From: Lineus longissimus
Taxonomy: Eukaryota > Nemertea > Pilidiophora > Heteronemertea > Lineidae
DNA length: 64,000 bases
Direction: 5' to 3'
Assembly (NCBI RefSeq): GCF_910592395.1
Contig: NC_088313.1
Span: 5,148,501-5,212,500, forward strand
In this document: positions 11,370 through 21,208 of the stretch, in pieces
How the letters are laid out: every line of letters starts with the position of its first letter
Numbering within the stretch: position 1 is the first letter of the stretch
Notes under the pieces: generated by a model
Databases searched by the model: none
Told to the model about the DNA's origin: nothing
What the model saw: only the letters and a program-made list of their open reading frames with translations
Program-made: the position numbers and the translations under genes

Positions 11370-12268
11370 ATTAGAGGCGGCGATGCGTAGGTTACTTATA
11401 ATATCACTGCGCCTACTATAATGCGTCATATTTTGTGGTCAGAGGCATTATGTATGCCTACGTCACAGCTTCGTCGCATTACAGATGTGGTTGGGGCGCC
11501 CATTACACGACGGAGTCTACGCGTAGACATACAGTTCACGCAGGCTCGCACTGAAACAGAAACGGACGCACATTCAAGAACTGCACGCAGACCAACATCG
11601 GAAGAAGAGAGTGCCGACTGGACATCAAAGACGCCAACGGTTGGCAAGGTGTCTCATCACTAGGAACGCAGCGTGACGTCACGAGCTCTGACGTCACGAG
11701 CAGACTACTCCGAGGCTCCCTGACGTCATGAGAGACGCCAGCGCCATCTCCCGAATCAGGACTGACGTCACTAGCAGCAACTTCCACGCCGGTCTGAACT
11801 CAAAAAGCGTCCTAGTATAAACGCTTGGAAGCCAGTAGGCCTGCGCAGTGTTGGGCGGGGGGGGGGGGGGGGAGAGGGGGGGGGTGATTTTCGACGGGCT
11901 TTAACCCGCGAATCACCTTTTTGACCGCAACGGTTAATTTGAGCCCCAAAACCACACAAGCAAGCCAATTTGACTGAAACTTAATCATTTTCATCACTTT
12001 AAACACACCTTATTCTCAATATAAGAAGAAGTATATTTGAAATGGAAAATAACATTCAACTGGTATGGTGAGACCACCCATTCGTCTCAAACGGAACTAT
12101 AACCGCGAGCTGATTGGTTAAATACAGGTGCGGGACATACAGGCCGGCCCCCTGGCTGCCATTTCCATTTCGCAAAATTCGATGGCCACCACATATGGTA
12201 GCCTACATTTTCATTTTAACAATCGTACAAGGGAAGAAGAAACAAAATGATTGGGACATGAAGAGAAA

Positions 12269-12388
12269 AAGTCTACAACACGCGGTATTCCGAGGCGGTC
12301 ACCCATCCACGTACTAACCACGCTCGACGTTGCTTGGCTTCGGTGATCGGACGAGAACCGGTGTTTTCAACGTGATATGGTCGTAGAC
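12269..12388 (-). rRNA. 5S rRNA: 5S rRNA gene, copy 13
   Basis: Consensus gene. Private spacer changes at 12609 and 12666; the 3' side has A at 12137, shared with the next unit. Confidence 0.96.
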
Positions 12389-13289
12389 ATTAGAGGCGGC
12401 GATGCGTAGGTTACTTATAATATCACTGCGCCTACTATAATGCGTCATATTTTGTGGTCAGAGGCATTATGTATGCCTACGTCACAGCTTCGTCGCATTA
12501 CAGATGTGGTTGGGGCGCCCATTACACGACGGAGTCTACGCGTAGACATACAGTTCACGCAGGCTCGCACTGAAACAGAAACGGACGCACATTCAAGAAC
12601 TGCACGCACACCAACATCGGAAGAAGAGAGTGCCGACTGGACATCAAAGACGCCAACGGTTGGCATGGTGTCTCATCACTAGGAACGCAGCGTGACGTCA
12701 CGAGCTCTGACGTCACGAGCAGACTACTCCGAGGCTCCCTGACGTCATGAGAGACGCCAGCGCCATCTCCCGAATCAGGACTGACGTCACTAGCAGCAAC
12801 TTCCACGCCGGTCTGAACTCAAAAAGCGTCCTAGTATAAACGCTTGGAAGCCAGTAGGCCTGCGCAGTGTTGGGCGGGGGGGGGGGGGGGGAGAGAGGGG
12901 AGGGATGATTTTCGACGGGCTTTAACCCGCGAATCACCTTTTTGACCGCAACGGTTAATTTGAGCCCCAAAACCACACAAGCAAGCCAATTTGACTGAAA
13001 CTTAATCATTTTCATCACTTTAAACACACCTTATTCTCAATATAAGAAGAAGTATATTTGAAATGGAAAATAACATTCAACTGGTATGGTGAGACCACCC
13101 ATTCGTCTCAAACGGAACTATAACCGCGAGCTGATTGGTTAAATACAGGTGCGGGACATACAGGCCGGCCCCCTGGCTGCCATTTCCATTTCGCAAAATT
13201 CGATGGCCACCACATAAGGTAGCCTACATTTTCATTTTAACAATCGTACAAGGGAAGAAGAAACAAAATGATTGGGACATGAAGAGAAA

Positions 13290-13409
13290 AAGTCTACAAC
13301 ACGCGGTATTCCGAGGCGGTCACCCATCCACGTACTAACCACGCTCGACGTTGCTTGGCTTCGGTGATCGGACGAGAACCGGTGTTTTCAACGTGATATG
13401 GTCGTAGAC
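13290..13409 (-). rRNA. 5S rRNA: 5S rRNA gene, copy 14
   Basis: Consensus gene. A at 13158 on its 3' side is shared with copy 13. Confidence 0.96.
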
Positions 13410-14310
13410 ATTAGAGGCGGCGATGCGTAGGTTACTTATAATATCACTGCGCCTACTATAATGCGTCATATTTTGTGGTCAGAGGCATTATGTATGCCTA
13501 CGTCACAGCTTCGTCGCATTACAGATGTGGTTGGGGCGCCCATTACACGACGGAGTCTACGCGTAGACATACAGTTCACGCAGGCTCGCACTGAAACAGA
13601 AACGGACGCACATTCAAGAACTGCACGCAGACCAACATCGGAAGAAGAGAGTGCCGACTGGACATCAAAGACGCCAACGGTTGGCAAGGTGTCTCATCAC
13701 TAGGAACGCAGCGTGACGTCACGAGCTCTGACGTCACGAGCAGACTACTCCGAGGCTCCCTGACGTCATGAGAGACGCCAGCGCCATCTCCCGAATCAGG
13801 ACTGACGTCACTAGCAGCAACTTCCACGCCGGTCTGAACTCAAAAAGCGTCCTAGTATAAACGCTTGGAAGCCAGTAGGCCTGCGCAGTGTTGGGCGGGG
13901 GGGGGGGGGGGGAGAGAGGGGAGGGATGATTTTCGACGGGCTTTAACCCGCGAATCACCTTTTTGACCGCAACGGTTAATTTGAGCCCCAAAACCACACA
14001 AGCAAGCCAATTTGACTGAAACTTAATCATTTTCATCACTTTAAACACACCTTATTCTCAATATAAGAAGAAGTATATTTGAAATGGAAAATAACATTCA
14101 ACTGGTATGGTGAGACCACCCATTCGTCTCAAACGGAACTATAACCGCGAGCTGATTGGTTAAATACAGGTGCGGGACCTACAGGCCGGCCCCCTGGCTG
14201 CCATTTCCATTTCGCAAAATTCGATGGCCACCACATAAGGTAGCCTACATTTTCATTTTAACAATCGTACAAGGGAAGAAGAAACAAAATGATTGGGACA
14301 TGAAGAGAAA

Positions 14311-14430
14311 AAGTCTACAACACGCGGTATTCCGAGGCGGTCACCCATCCACGTACTAACCACGCTCGACGTTGCTTGGCTTCGGTGATCGGACGAGAAC
14401 CGGTGTTTTCAACGTGATATGGTCGTAGAC
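14311..14430 (-). rRNA. 5S rRNA: 5S rRNA gene, copy 15
   Basis: Consensus gene. Its spacer has A at 14505 (shared with copy 16), T at 14642, and the longest G-run of the window, 31 G at 14918-14948. Confidence 0.96.
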
Positions 14431-14916
14431 ATTAGAGGCGGCGATGCGTAGGTTACTTATAATATCACTGCGCCTACTATAATGCGTCATATTTTGTGGT
14501 CAGAAGCATTATGTATGCCTACGTCACAGCTTCGTCGCATTACAGATGTGGTTGGGGCGCCCATTACACGACGGAGTCTACGCGTAGACATACAGTTCAC
14601 GCAGGCTCGCACTGAAACAGAAACGGACGCACATTCAAGAATTGCACGCAGACCAACATCGGAAGAAGAGAGTGCCGACTGGACATCAAAGACGCCAACG
14701 GTTGGCAAGGTGTCTCATCACTAGGAACGCAGCGTGACGTCACGAGCTCTGACGTCACGAGCAGACTACTCCGAGGCTCCCTGACGTCATGAGAGACGCC
14801 AGCGCCATCTCCCGAATCAGGACTGACGTCACTAGCAGCAACTTCCACGCCGGTCTGAACTCAAAAAGCGTCCTAGTATAAACGCTTGGAAGCCAGTAGG
14901 CCTGCGCAGTGTTGGG

Positions 14917-14949
<33 letters not shown>

Positions 14950-15332
14950 TGATTTTCGACGGGCTTTAACCCGCGAATCACCTTTTTGACCGCAACGGTT
15001 AATTTGAGCCCAAAACCACACAAGCAAGCCAATTTGACTGAAACTTAATCATTTTCATCACTTTAAACACACCTTATTCTCAATATAAGAAGAAGTATAT
15101 TTGAAATGGAAAATAACATTCAACTGGTATGGTGAGACCACCCATTCGTCTCAAACGGAACTATAACCGCGAGCTGATTGGTTAAATACAGGTGCGGGAC
15201 CTACAGGCCGGCCCCCTGGCTGCCATTTCCATTTCGCAAAATTCGATGGCCACCACATAAGGTAGCCTACATTTTCATTTTAACAATCGTACAAGGGAAG
15301 AAGAAACAAAATGATTGGGACATGAAGAGAAA

Positions 15333-15452
15333 AAGTCTACAACACGCGGTATTCCGAGGCGGTCACCCATCCACGTACTAACCACGCTCGACGTTGCTTG
15401 GCTTCGGTGATCGGACGAGAACCGGTGTTTTCAACGTGATATGGTCGTAGAC
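15333..15452 (-). rRNA. 5S rRNA: 5S rRNA gene, copy 16
   Basis: Consensus gene. Spacer A at 15527 is shared with copy 15. Confidence 0.96.
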
Positions 15453-16347
15453 ATTAGAGGCGGCGATGCGTAGGTTACTTATAATATCACTGCGCCTACT
15501 ATAATGCGTCATATTTTGTGGTCAGAAGCATTATGTATGCCTACGTCACAGCTTCGTCGCATTACAGATGTGGTTGGGGCGCCCATTACACGACGGAGTC
15601 TACGCGTAGACATACAGTTCACGCAGGCTCGCACTGAAACAGAAACGGACGCACATTCAAGAACTGCACGCAGACCAACATCGGAAGAAGAGAGTGCCGA
15701 CTGGACATCAAAGACGCCAACGGTTGGCAAGGTGTCTCATCACTAGGAACGCAGCGTGACGTCACGAGCTCTGACGTCACGAGCAGACTACTCCGAGGCT
15801 CCCTGACGTCATGAAAGACGCCAGCGCCATCTCCCGAATCAGGACTGACGTCACTAGCAGCAACTTCCACGCCGGTCTGAACTCAAAAAGCGTCCTAGTA
15901 TAAACGCTTGGAAGCCAGTAGGCCTGCGCAGTGTTGGGCGGGGGGGGGGAGAGAGGGGAGGGATGATTTTCGACGGGCTTTAACCCGCGAATCACCTTTT
16001 TGACCGCAACGGTTAATTTGAGCCCCAAAACCACACAAGCAAGCCAATTTGACTGAAACTTAATCATTTTCATCACTTTAAACACACCTTATTCTCAATA
16101 TAAGAAGAAGTATATTTGAAATGGAAAATAACATTCAACTGGTATGGTGAGACCACCCATTCGTCTCAAACGGAACTATAACCGCGAGCTGATTGGTTAA
16201 ATACAGGTGCGGGACCTACAGGCCGGCCCCCTGGCTGCCATTTCCATTTCGCAAAATTCGATGGCCACCACATAAGGTAGCCTACATTTTCATTTTAACA
16301 ATCGTACAAGGGAAGAAGAAACAAAATGATTGGGACATGAAGAGAAA

Positions 16348-16466
16348 AAGTCTACAACACGCGGTATTCCGAGGCGGTCCCCATCCACGTACTAACCACG
16401 CTCGACGTTGCTTGGCTTCGGTGATCGGACGAGAACCGGTGTTTTCAACGTGATATGGTCGTAGAC
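16348..16466 (-). rRNA. 5S rRNA: 5S rRNA gene, copy 17, one-base deletion
   Basis: This copy is 119 nt. On the plus strand GGTCACCC is GGTCCCC near 16377-16382, removing one U from the GGGUGACC part of the C-box/helix IV region. The loss falls in the TFIIIA-contact and loop region, so this may be a 5S pseudogene or minor variant; all else matches. Confidence 0.9.
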
Positions 16467-17363
16467 ATTAGAGGCGGCGATGCGTAGGTTACTTATAATA
16501 TCACTGCGCCTACTATAATGCGTCATATTTTGTGGTCAGAGGCATTATGTATGCCTACGTCACAGCTTCGTCGCATTACAGATGTGGTTGGGGCGCCCAT
16601 TACACGACGGAGTCTACGCGTAGACATACAGTTCACGCAGGCTCGCACTGAAACAGAAACGGACGCACATTCAAGAACTGCACGCAGACCAACATCGGAA
16701 GAAGAGAGTGCCGACTGGACATCAAAGACGCCAACGGTTGGCAAGGTGTCTCATCACTAGGAACGCAGCGTGACGTCACGAGCTCTGACGTCACGAGCAG
16801 AATACTCCGAGGCTCTCTGACGTCATGAGAGACGCCAGCGCCATCTCCCGAATCAGGACTGACGTCACTAGCAGCAACTTCCACGCCGGTCTGAACTCAA
16901 AAAGCGTCCTAGTATAAACGCTTGGAAGCCAGTAGGCCTGCGCAGTGTTGGGCGTGGGGGGGGGGAGAGAGGGGAGGGATGATTTTCGACGGGCTTTAAC
17001 CCGTGAATCACCTTTTTGACCGCAACGGTTAATTTGAGCCCCAAAACCACACAAGCAAGCCAATTTGACTGAAACTTAATCATTTTCATCACTTTAAACA
17101 CACCTTATTCTCAATATAAGAAGAAGTATATTTGAAATGGAAAATAACATTCAACTGGTATGGTGAGACCACCCATTCGTCTCAAACGGAACTATAACCG
17201 CGAGCTGATTGGTTAAATACAGGTGCGGGACCTACAGGCCGGCCCCCTGGCTGCCATTTCCATTTCGCAAAATTCGATGGCCACCACATAAGGTAGCCTA
17301 CATTTTCATTTTAACAATCGTACAAGGGAAGAAGAAACAAAATGATTGGGACATGAAGAGAAA

Positions 17364-17483
17364 AAGTCTACAACACGCGGTATTCCGAGGCGGTCACCCA
17401 TCCACGTACTAACCACGCTCGACGTTGCTTGGCTTCGGTGATCGGACGAGAACCGGTGTTTTCAACGTGATATGGTCGTAGAC
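17364..17483 (-). rRNA. 5S rRNA: 5S rRNA gene, copy 18
   Basis: Consensus gene, 120 nt. Confidence 0.96.
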
Positions 17484-18383
17484 ATTAGAGGCGGCGATGC
17501 GTAGGTTACTTATAATATCACTGCGCCTACTATAATGCGTCATATTTTGTGGTCAGAGGCATTATGTATGCCTACGTCACAGCTTCGTCGCATTACAGAT
17601 GTGGTTGGGGCGCCCATTACACGACGGAGTCTACGCGTAGACATACAGTTCACGCAGGCTCGCACTGAAACAGAAACGGACGCACATTCAAGAACTGCAC
17701 GCAGACCAACATCGGAAGAAGAGAGTGCCGACTGGACATCAAAGACGCCAACGGTTGGCAAGGTGTCTCATCACTAGGAACGCAGCGTGACGTCACGAGC
17801 TCTGACGTCACGAGCAGACTACTCCGAGGCTCCCTGACGTCATGAGAGACGCCAGCGCCATCTCCCGAATCAGGACTGACGTCACTAGCAGCAACTTCCA
17901 CGCCGGTCTGAACTCAAAAAGCGTCCTAGTATAAACGCTTGGAAGCCAGTAGGCCTGCGCAGTGTTGGGCGGGGGGGGGGGGGGGAGAGAGGGGAGGGAT
18001 GATTTTCGACGGGCTTTAACCCGCGAATCACCTTTTTGACCGCAACGGTTAATTTGAGCCCCAAAACCACACAAGCAAGCCAATTTGACTGAAACTTAAT
18101 CATTTTCATCACTTTAAACACACCTTATTCTCAATATAAGAAGAAGTATATTTGAAATGGAAAATAACATTCAACTGGTATGGTGAGACCACCCATTCGT
18201 CTCAAACGGAACTATAACCGCGAGCTGATTGGTTAAATACAGGTGCGGGACCTACAGGCCGGCCCCCTGGCTGCCATTTCCATTTCGCAAAATTCGATGG
18301 CCACCACATAAGGTAGCCTACATTTTCATTTTAACAATCGTACAAGGGAAGAAGAAACAAAATGATTGGGACATGAAGAGAAA

Positions 18384-18503
18384 AAGTCTACAACACGCAG
18401 TATTCCGAGGCGGTCACCCATCCACGTACTAACCACGCTCGACGTTGCTTGGCTTCGGTGATCGGACGAGAACCGGTGTTTTCAACGTGATATGGTCGTA
18501 GAC
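18384..18503 (-). rRNA. 5S rRNA: 5S rRNA gene, copy 19, single-base variant
   Basis: Plus-strand A replaces G at 18399, giving CUGCGUG for CCGCGUG near the 3' end of the RNA. This is the last complete gene before the retrotransposon. Confidence 0.95.
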
Positions 18504-19357
18504 ATTAGAGGCGGCGATGCGTAGGTTACTTATAATATCACTGCGCCTACTATAATGCGTCATATTTTGTGGTCAGAGGCATTATGTATGCCTACGTCAC
18601 AGCTTCGTCGCATTACAGATGTGGTTGGGGCGCCCATTACACGACGGAGTCTACGCGTAGACATACAGTTCACGCAGGCTCGCACTGAAACAGAAACGGA
18701 CGCACATTCAAGAACTGCACGCAGACCAACATCGGAAGAAGAGAGTGCCGACTGGACATCAAAGACGCCAACGGTTGGCAAGGTGTCTCATCACTAGGAA
18801 CGCAGCGTGACGTCACGAGCTCTGACGTCACGAGCAGACTACTCCGAGGCTCCCTGACGTCATGAGAGACGCCAGCGCCATCTCCCGAATCAGGACTGAC
18901 GTCACTAGCAGCAACTTCCACGCCGGTCTGAACTCAAAAAGCGTCCTAGTATAAACGCTTGGAAGCCAGTAGGCCTGCGCAGTGTTGGGCGGGGGGGGGG
19001 GGGGAGAGAGGGGAGGGATGATTTTCGACGGGCTTTAACCCGCGAATCACCTTTTTGACCGCAACGGTTAATTTGAGCCCCAAAACCACACAAGCAAGCC
19101 AATTTGACTGAAACTTAATCATTTTCATCACTTTAAACACACCTTATTCTCAATATAAGAAGAAGTATATTTGAAATGGAAAATAACATTCAACTGGTAT
19201 GGTGAGACCACCCATTCGTCTCAAACGGAACTATAACCGCGAGCTGATTGGTTAAATACAGGTGCGGGACCTACAGGCCGGCCCCCTGGCTGCCATTTCC
19301 ATTTCGCAAAATTCGATGGCCACCACATAAGGTAGCCTACATTTTCATTTTAACAAT

Positions 19358-19362
19358 CGTAC
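19358..19362 (+). repeat. Target-site duplication, left copy (CGTAC)
   Basis: CGTAC immediately precedes the LTR and is repeated after the right LTR at 25629-25633. The uninterrupted units have one CGTAC at this point (for example 6-10). A 5-bp duplication fits a BEL/Pao integrase. Confidence 0.95.
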
Positions 19363-19649
19363 TGTTTCTACGGACGCTGCCCCGCCATGTTTTGTCATTT
19401 CACTTGCTGTAAGCAGTTCCGGTGCGCGCACTGCTTGTCGGGTAGGCGGGCCGGGACTTTGAAATTAATATTATTACTTTGTTCTGGTTGAGTGAATATT
19501 TGGGCGTTATCCCAGTCGACCATATTTCGTGGAGTTGAGGAGACGTTTTTACTGCACTGCCGTGTTCGTTTGGTGTTGTCCTGTTTTTGTGCAGTCCTGT
19601 TTTGTGAGCGTGATGTGGATTTTATTCTAAAGGATTTTTTAATGGGTCG

Positions 19650-19674
19650 CTACAGGTGCCTTGCGGCACTGTAG
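19650..19674 (+). other. LTR hairpin
   Basis: CTACAGGTGCC pairs with GGCACTGTAG around a TTGC loop: ten pairs with one bulged G. The same hairpin is in the right LTR at 24652-24676. It could be an RNA structure of the transcript; its role is unknown. Confidence 0.6.
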
Positions 19675-19784
19675 TCTTCTTGAAGGACCGCGATAGGCCT
19701 ATTCTGTCCGATAGGCCTCACCTTTGTAAGTAGTTTTTTATGGTTGGTTTAATTCAGAACTTCAAGCACATCGTTGACGTTACG

Positions 19785-19795
19785 TATTTATAAAA
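19785..19795 (+). promoter_or_regulatory. Candidate LTR TATA box
   Basis: TATTTATAAAA is the best TATA-like match in the LTR on the plus strand, repeated at 24787-24797. TATATAG at 20072-20078 is an alternative. The transcription start cannot be set from sequence. Confidence 0.35.
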
Positions 19796-20073
19796 CCCAA
19801 AAAATAGTTACATAGAGAATAGATTTATGTTTCGAAACGTGATATAGTTTTATGTGTGTGATGTATTACCCTCCGTTATTAGAGGGCTGTGTTAGATTGT
19901 TGTTGACATAGAGGAGGGGGTTAGAGTCATAGGCCAAGAATTGATTGGAACGTGCTATCTAGGATACCGACACTGTGTCTATTCGTGAGAGTAGTATCAC
20001 CCTGGCTTTATCGAGGTTTGCTGCAACATATAGTCGATAGATGGCGTCCGTGATGTCTGGATCGCTGCGTGTA

Positions 20074-20155
20074 TATAGATGAGTACTGTTAAGAGTCTCG
20101 CTTTTAGGACGTCCACTTATTTATAGATGAGAATAGTCTCGCCCTTTTGACGTCC
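20074..20155 (+). repeat. Imperfect internal duplication in the LTR
   Basis: Two stretches (20074-20114 and 20122-20155) share TATAGATGA, then AGTCTCGC, a T-rich tract, and GACGTCC. The right LTR has the same at 25076-25157. Such duplications are common in LTR promoter regions. Confidence 0.6.
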
Positions 20156-20626
20156 GTTCCGTTGTTGCAGAATATATTTCCAGAACTACTCTTTGACACT
20201 AATAGTATCACTTTGCCAGCATTGACTTCGTCATCGTTTCGTTTGGTCTAGTGATAGGCTAACCCTCTGTAATTATGCAACAACCCGTTATATATATATC
20301 AATTATGTGTGTGAAGCACTACGTGCTGCTTATATTGGCTTAACGCCACAATTTACCGAACTCGACACTGATCTTAAAAATCTTGCCCTCTGGGCGTATA
20401 ATCCAGAGTGTTACCAATCAGAGGATATAGTGCTGCTCCACGCCTGATGTCGTGACTTGTGTACGTTGAAGCCGTCTTGCCGAGGGGACTTCCGTGTTCG
20501 ATCGTCACTACTTGACTACAGGGGGTTGGAAACGGGTGCCGTCTGGCGAGGTCCAATAGCAGCAGATCGACTTCCGATTCGGTGAGTAAAAACCTAATTA
20601 TCTCACCTTTCGTCATCGTAAAAACA

Positions 20627-20644
20627 TGGTCTCTCCGACCGGAT
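20627..20644 (+). other. Primer-binding site
   Basis: TGGTCTCTCCGACCGGAT begins at the first base after the left LTR. Its complement ends in CCA preceded by discriminator A and G72, implying a C1:G72 acceptor pair, a feature of eukaryotic tRNA-Tyr. The T-arm part also resembles tRNA-Tyr. The primer identity is tentative because the acceptor stem does not match the tRNA-Tyr sequences I know. The rest of the leader, up to the Gag start at 20789, holds nothing I recognise. Confidence 0.65.
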
Positions 20645-20788
20645 TAATTGTATTACCAGGAGCAAGATTGTTTGAGTGAATCGGGAGAGATCGTATATTA
20701 TTCTTCACCGTCGTATTTTAGAATTCGTTTGTCTTACTGTAAAGATTTGTTTGTTCGTCGTAAATCGTTTAGAGAGTCCTAGGTTGTA

Positions 20789-21208
20789 ATGGCCAATGTT
20801 AGACGTTCCGCGCGTACCAGGCGACCCCCACCATATCTCAAGAGTTTTGTGACGGGACCTATGCGTGGATCACAGGCCCATCCTGGTCAAGCCGACCGGT
20901 CCGTCAGCTGGTTCCAGAGTTTAGAGGAGGAGGCTGCCGTTGATGAAGAGGGTGAGGTTTTAGTCCAAGCTAGCAGCAAGGATGATGTGGAGGCCTGGCT
21001 CGAGGGGGAGTCTCTTGCCTTGATGGAGGAGATCGAGAGCGAACGGAGAAAGGTTGACGCTCTGCTGAGGTCACGGGGGAGCCGCACCGGCATGCTGAGG
21101 ATGGTCGACAGAATGCGGGCCAGTTTCGAGGAGTTACGAAGAGTCATCGATCGCCTAGTGAGCTCGTACACCAGTGTCGATAAGATGAAAGAGTTGGGAG
21201 GTGTATAA
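20789..21208 (+). pseudogene. gag: Gag N-terminal part, cut short by frame change
   Basis: ATG at 20789 is the first good start after the leader and opens a 139-codon frame ending at TAA 21206-21208. The product starts with a basic, Arg/Pro-rich stretch (MANVRRSARTRRPPPY), then an acidic middle and a helical C-terminal half with many Glu, Arg and Leu. That is the usual build of a BEL Gag N-terminus. The downstream frame, one register back, is open from 21184 and continues the acidic helical character, so the two overlap by about 25 bases and were most likely one Gag frame. No standard XXXYYYZ slippery site is visible at the overlap, which favours a mutation over programmed frameshifting. Confidence 0.8.

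Larger units (their letters stand above)
1..19362 (-). repeat. 5S rDNA tandem array, left block (19 complete genes)
   Basis: Head-to-tail units of 1015-1022 bp, each with one 5S gene on the minus strand and about 900 bp of spacer. The window opens inside a unit, 50 bp before the 3' end of 5S copy 1. The block ends at 19362 where a retrotransposon begins. Units differ mainly in the length of one G-run and by scattered single bases, as expected under concerted evolution by unequal exchange and gene conversion. The open frames of 60-120 codons that recur in every unit drift in length with the G-run and are not genes. Confidence 0.97.
19363..20626 (+). repeat. Left LTR
   Basis: 1264 bp, TGTTTC...AAAACA. 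It differs from the right LTR at two positions only: T at 19435 versus C at 24437, and G at 20093 versus A at 25095. Inside are a TATA-like TATTTATAAAA (19785-19795), a strong hairpin (19650-19674), a 10-bp direct repeat CGATAGGCCT (19691-19700, 19709-19718) and two related stretches of about 34-41 bp (20074-20155). I saw no AATAAA poly(A) signal. Short open frames inside are not credible genes. Confidence 0.96.

Noticed and set aside
19492-19674. 60-codon frame in both LTRs
   Set aside because: It starts at GTG and has no recognisable domain; it is present twice only because LTRs are duplicated.
21184-21208. Programmed frameshift between the two Gag parts
   Set aside because: No canonical slippery heptamer is visible in the overlap, and the element has other frame breaks, so a mutation is likelier.
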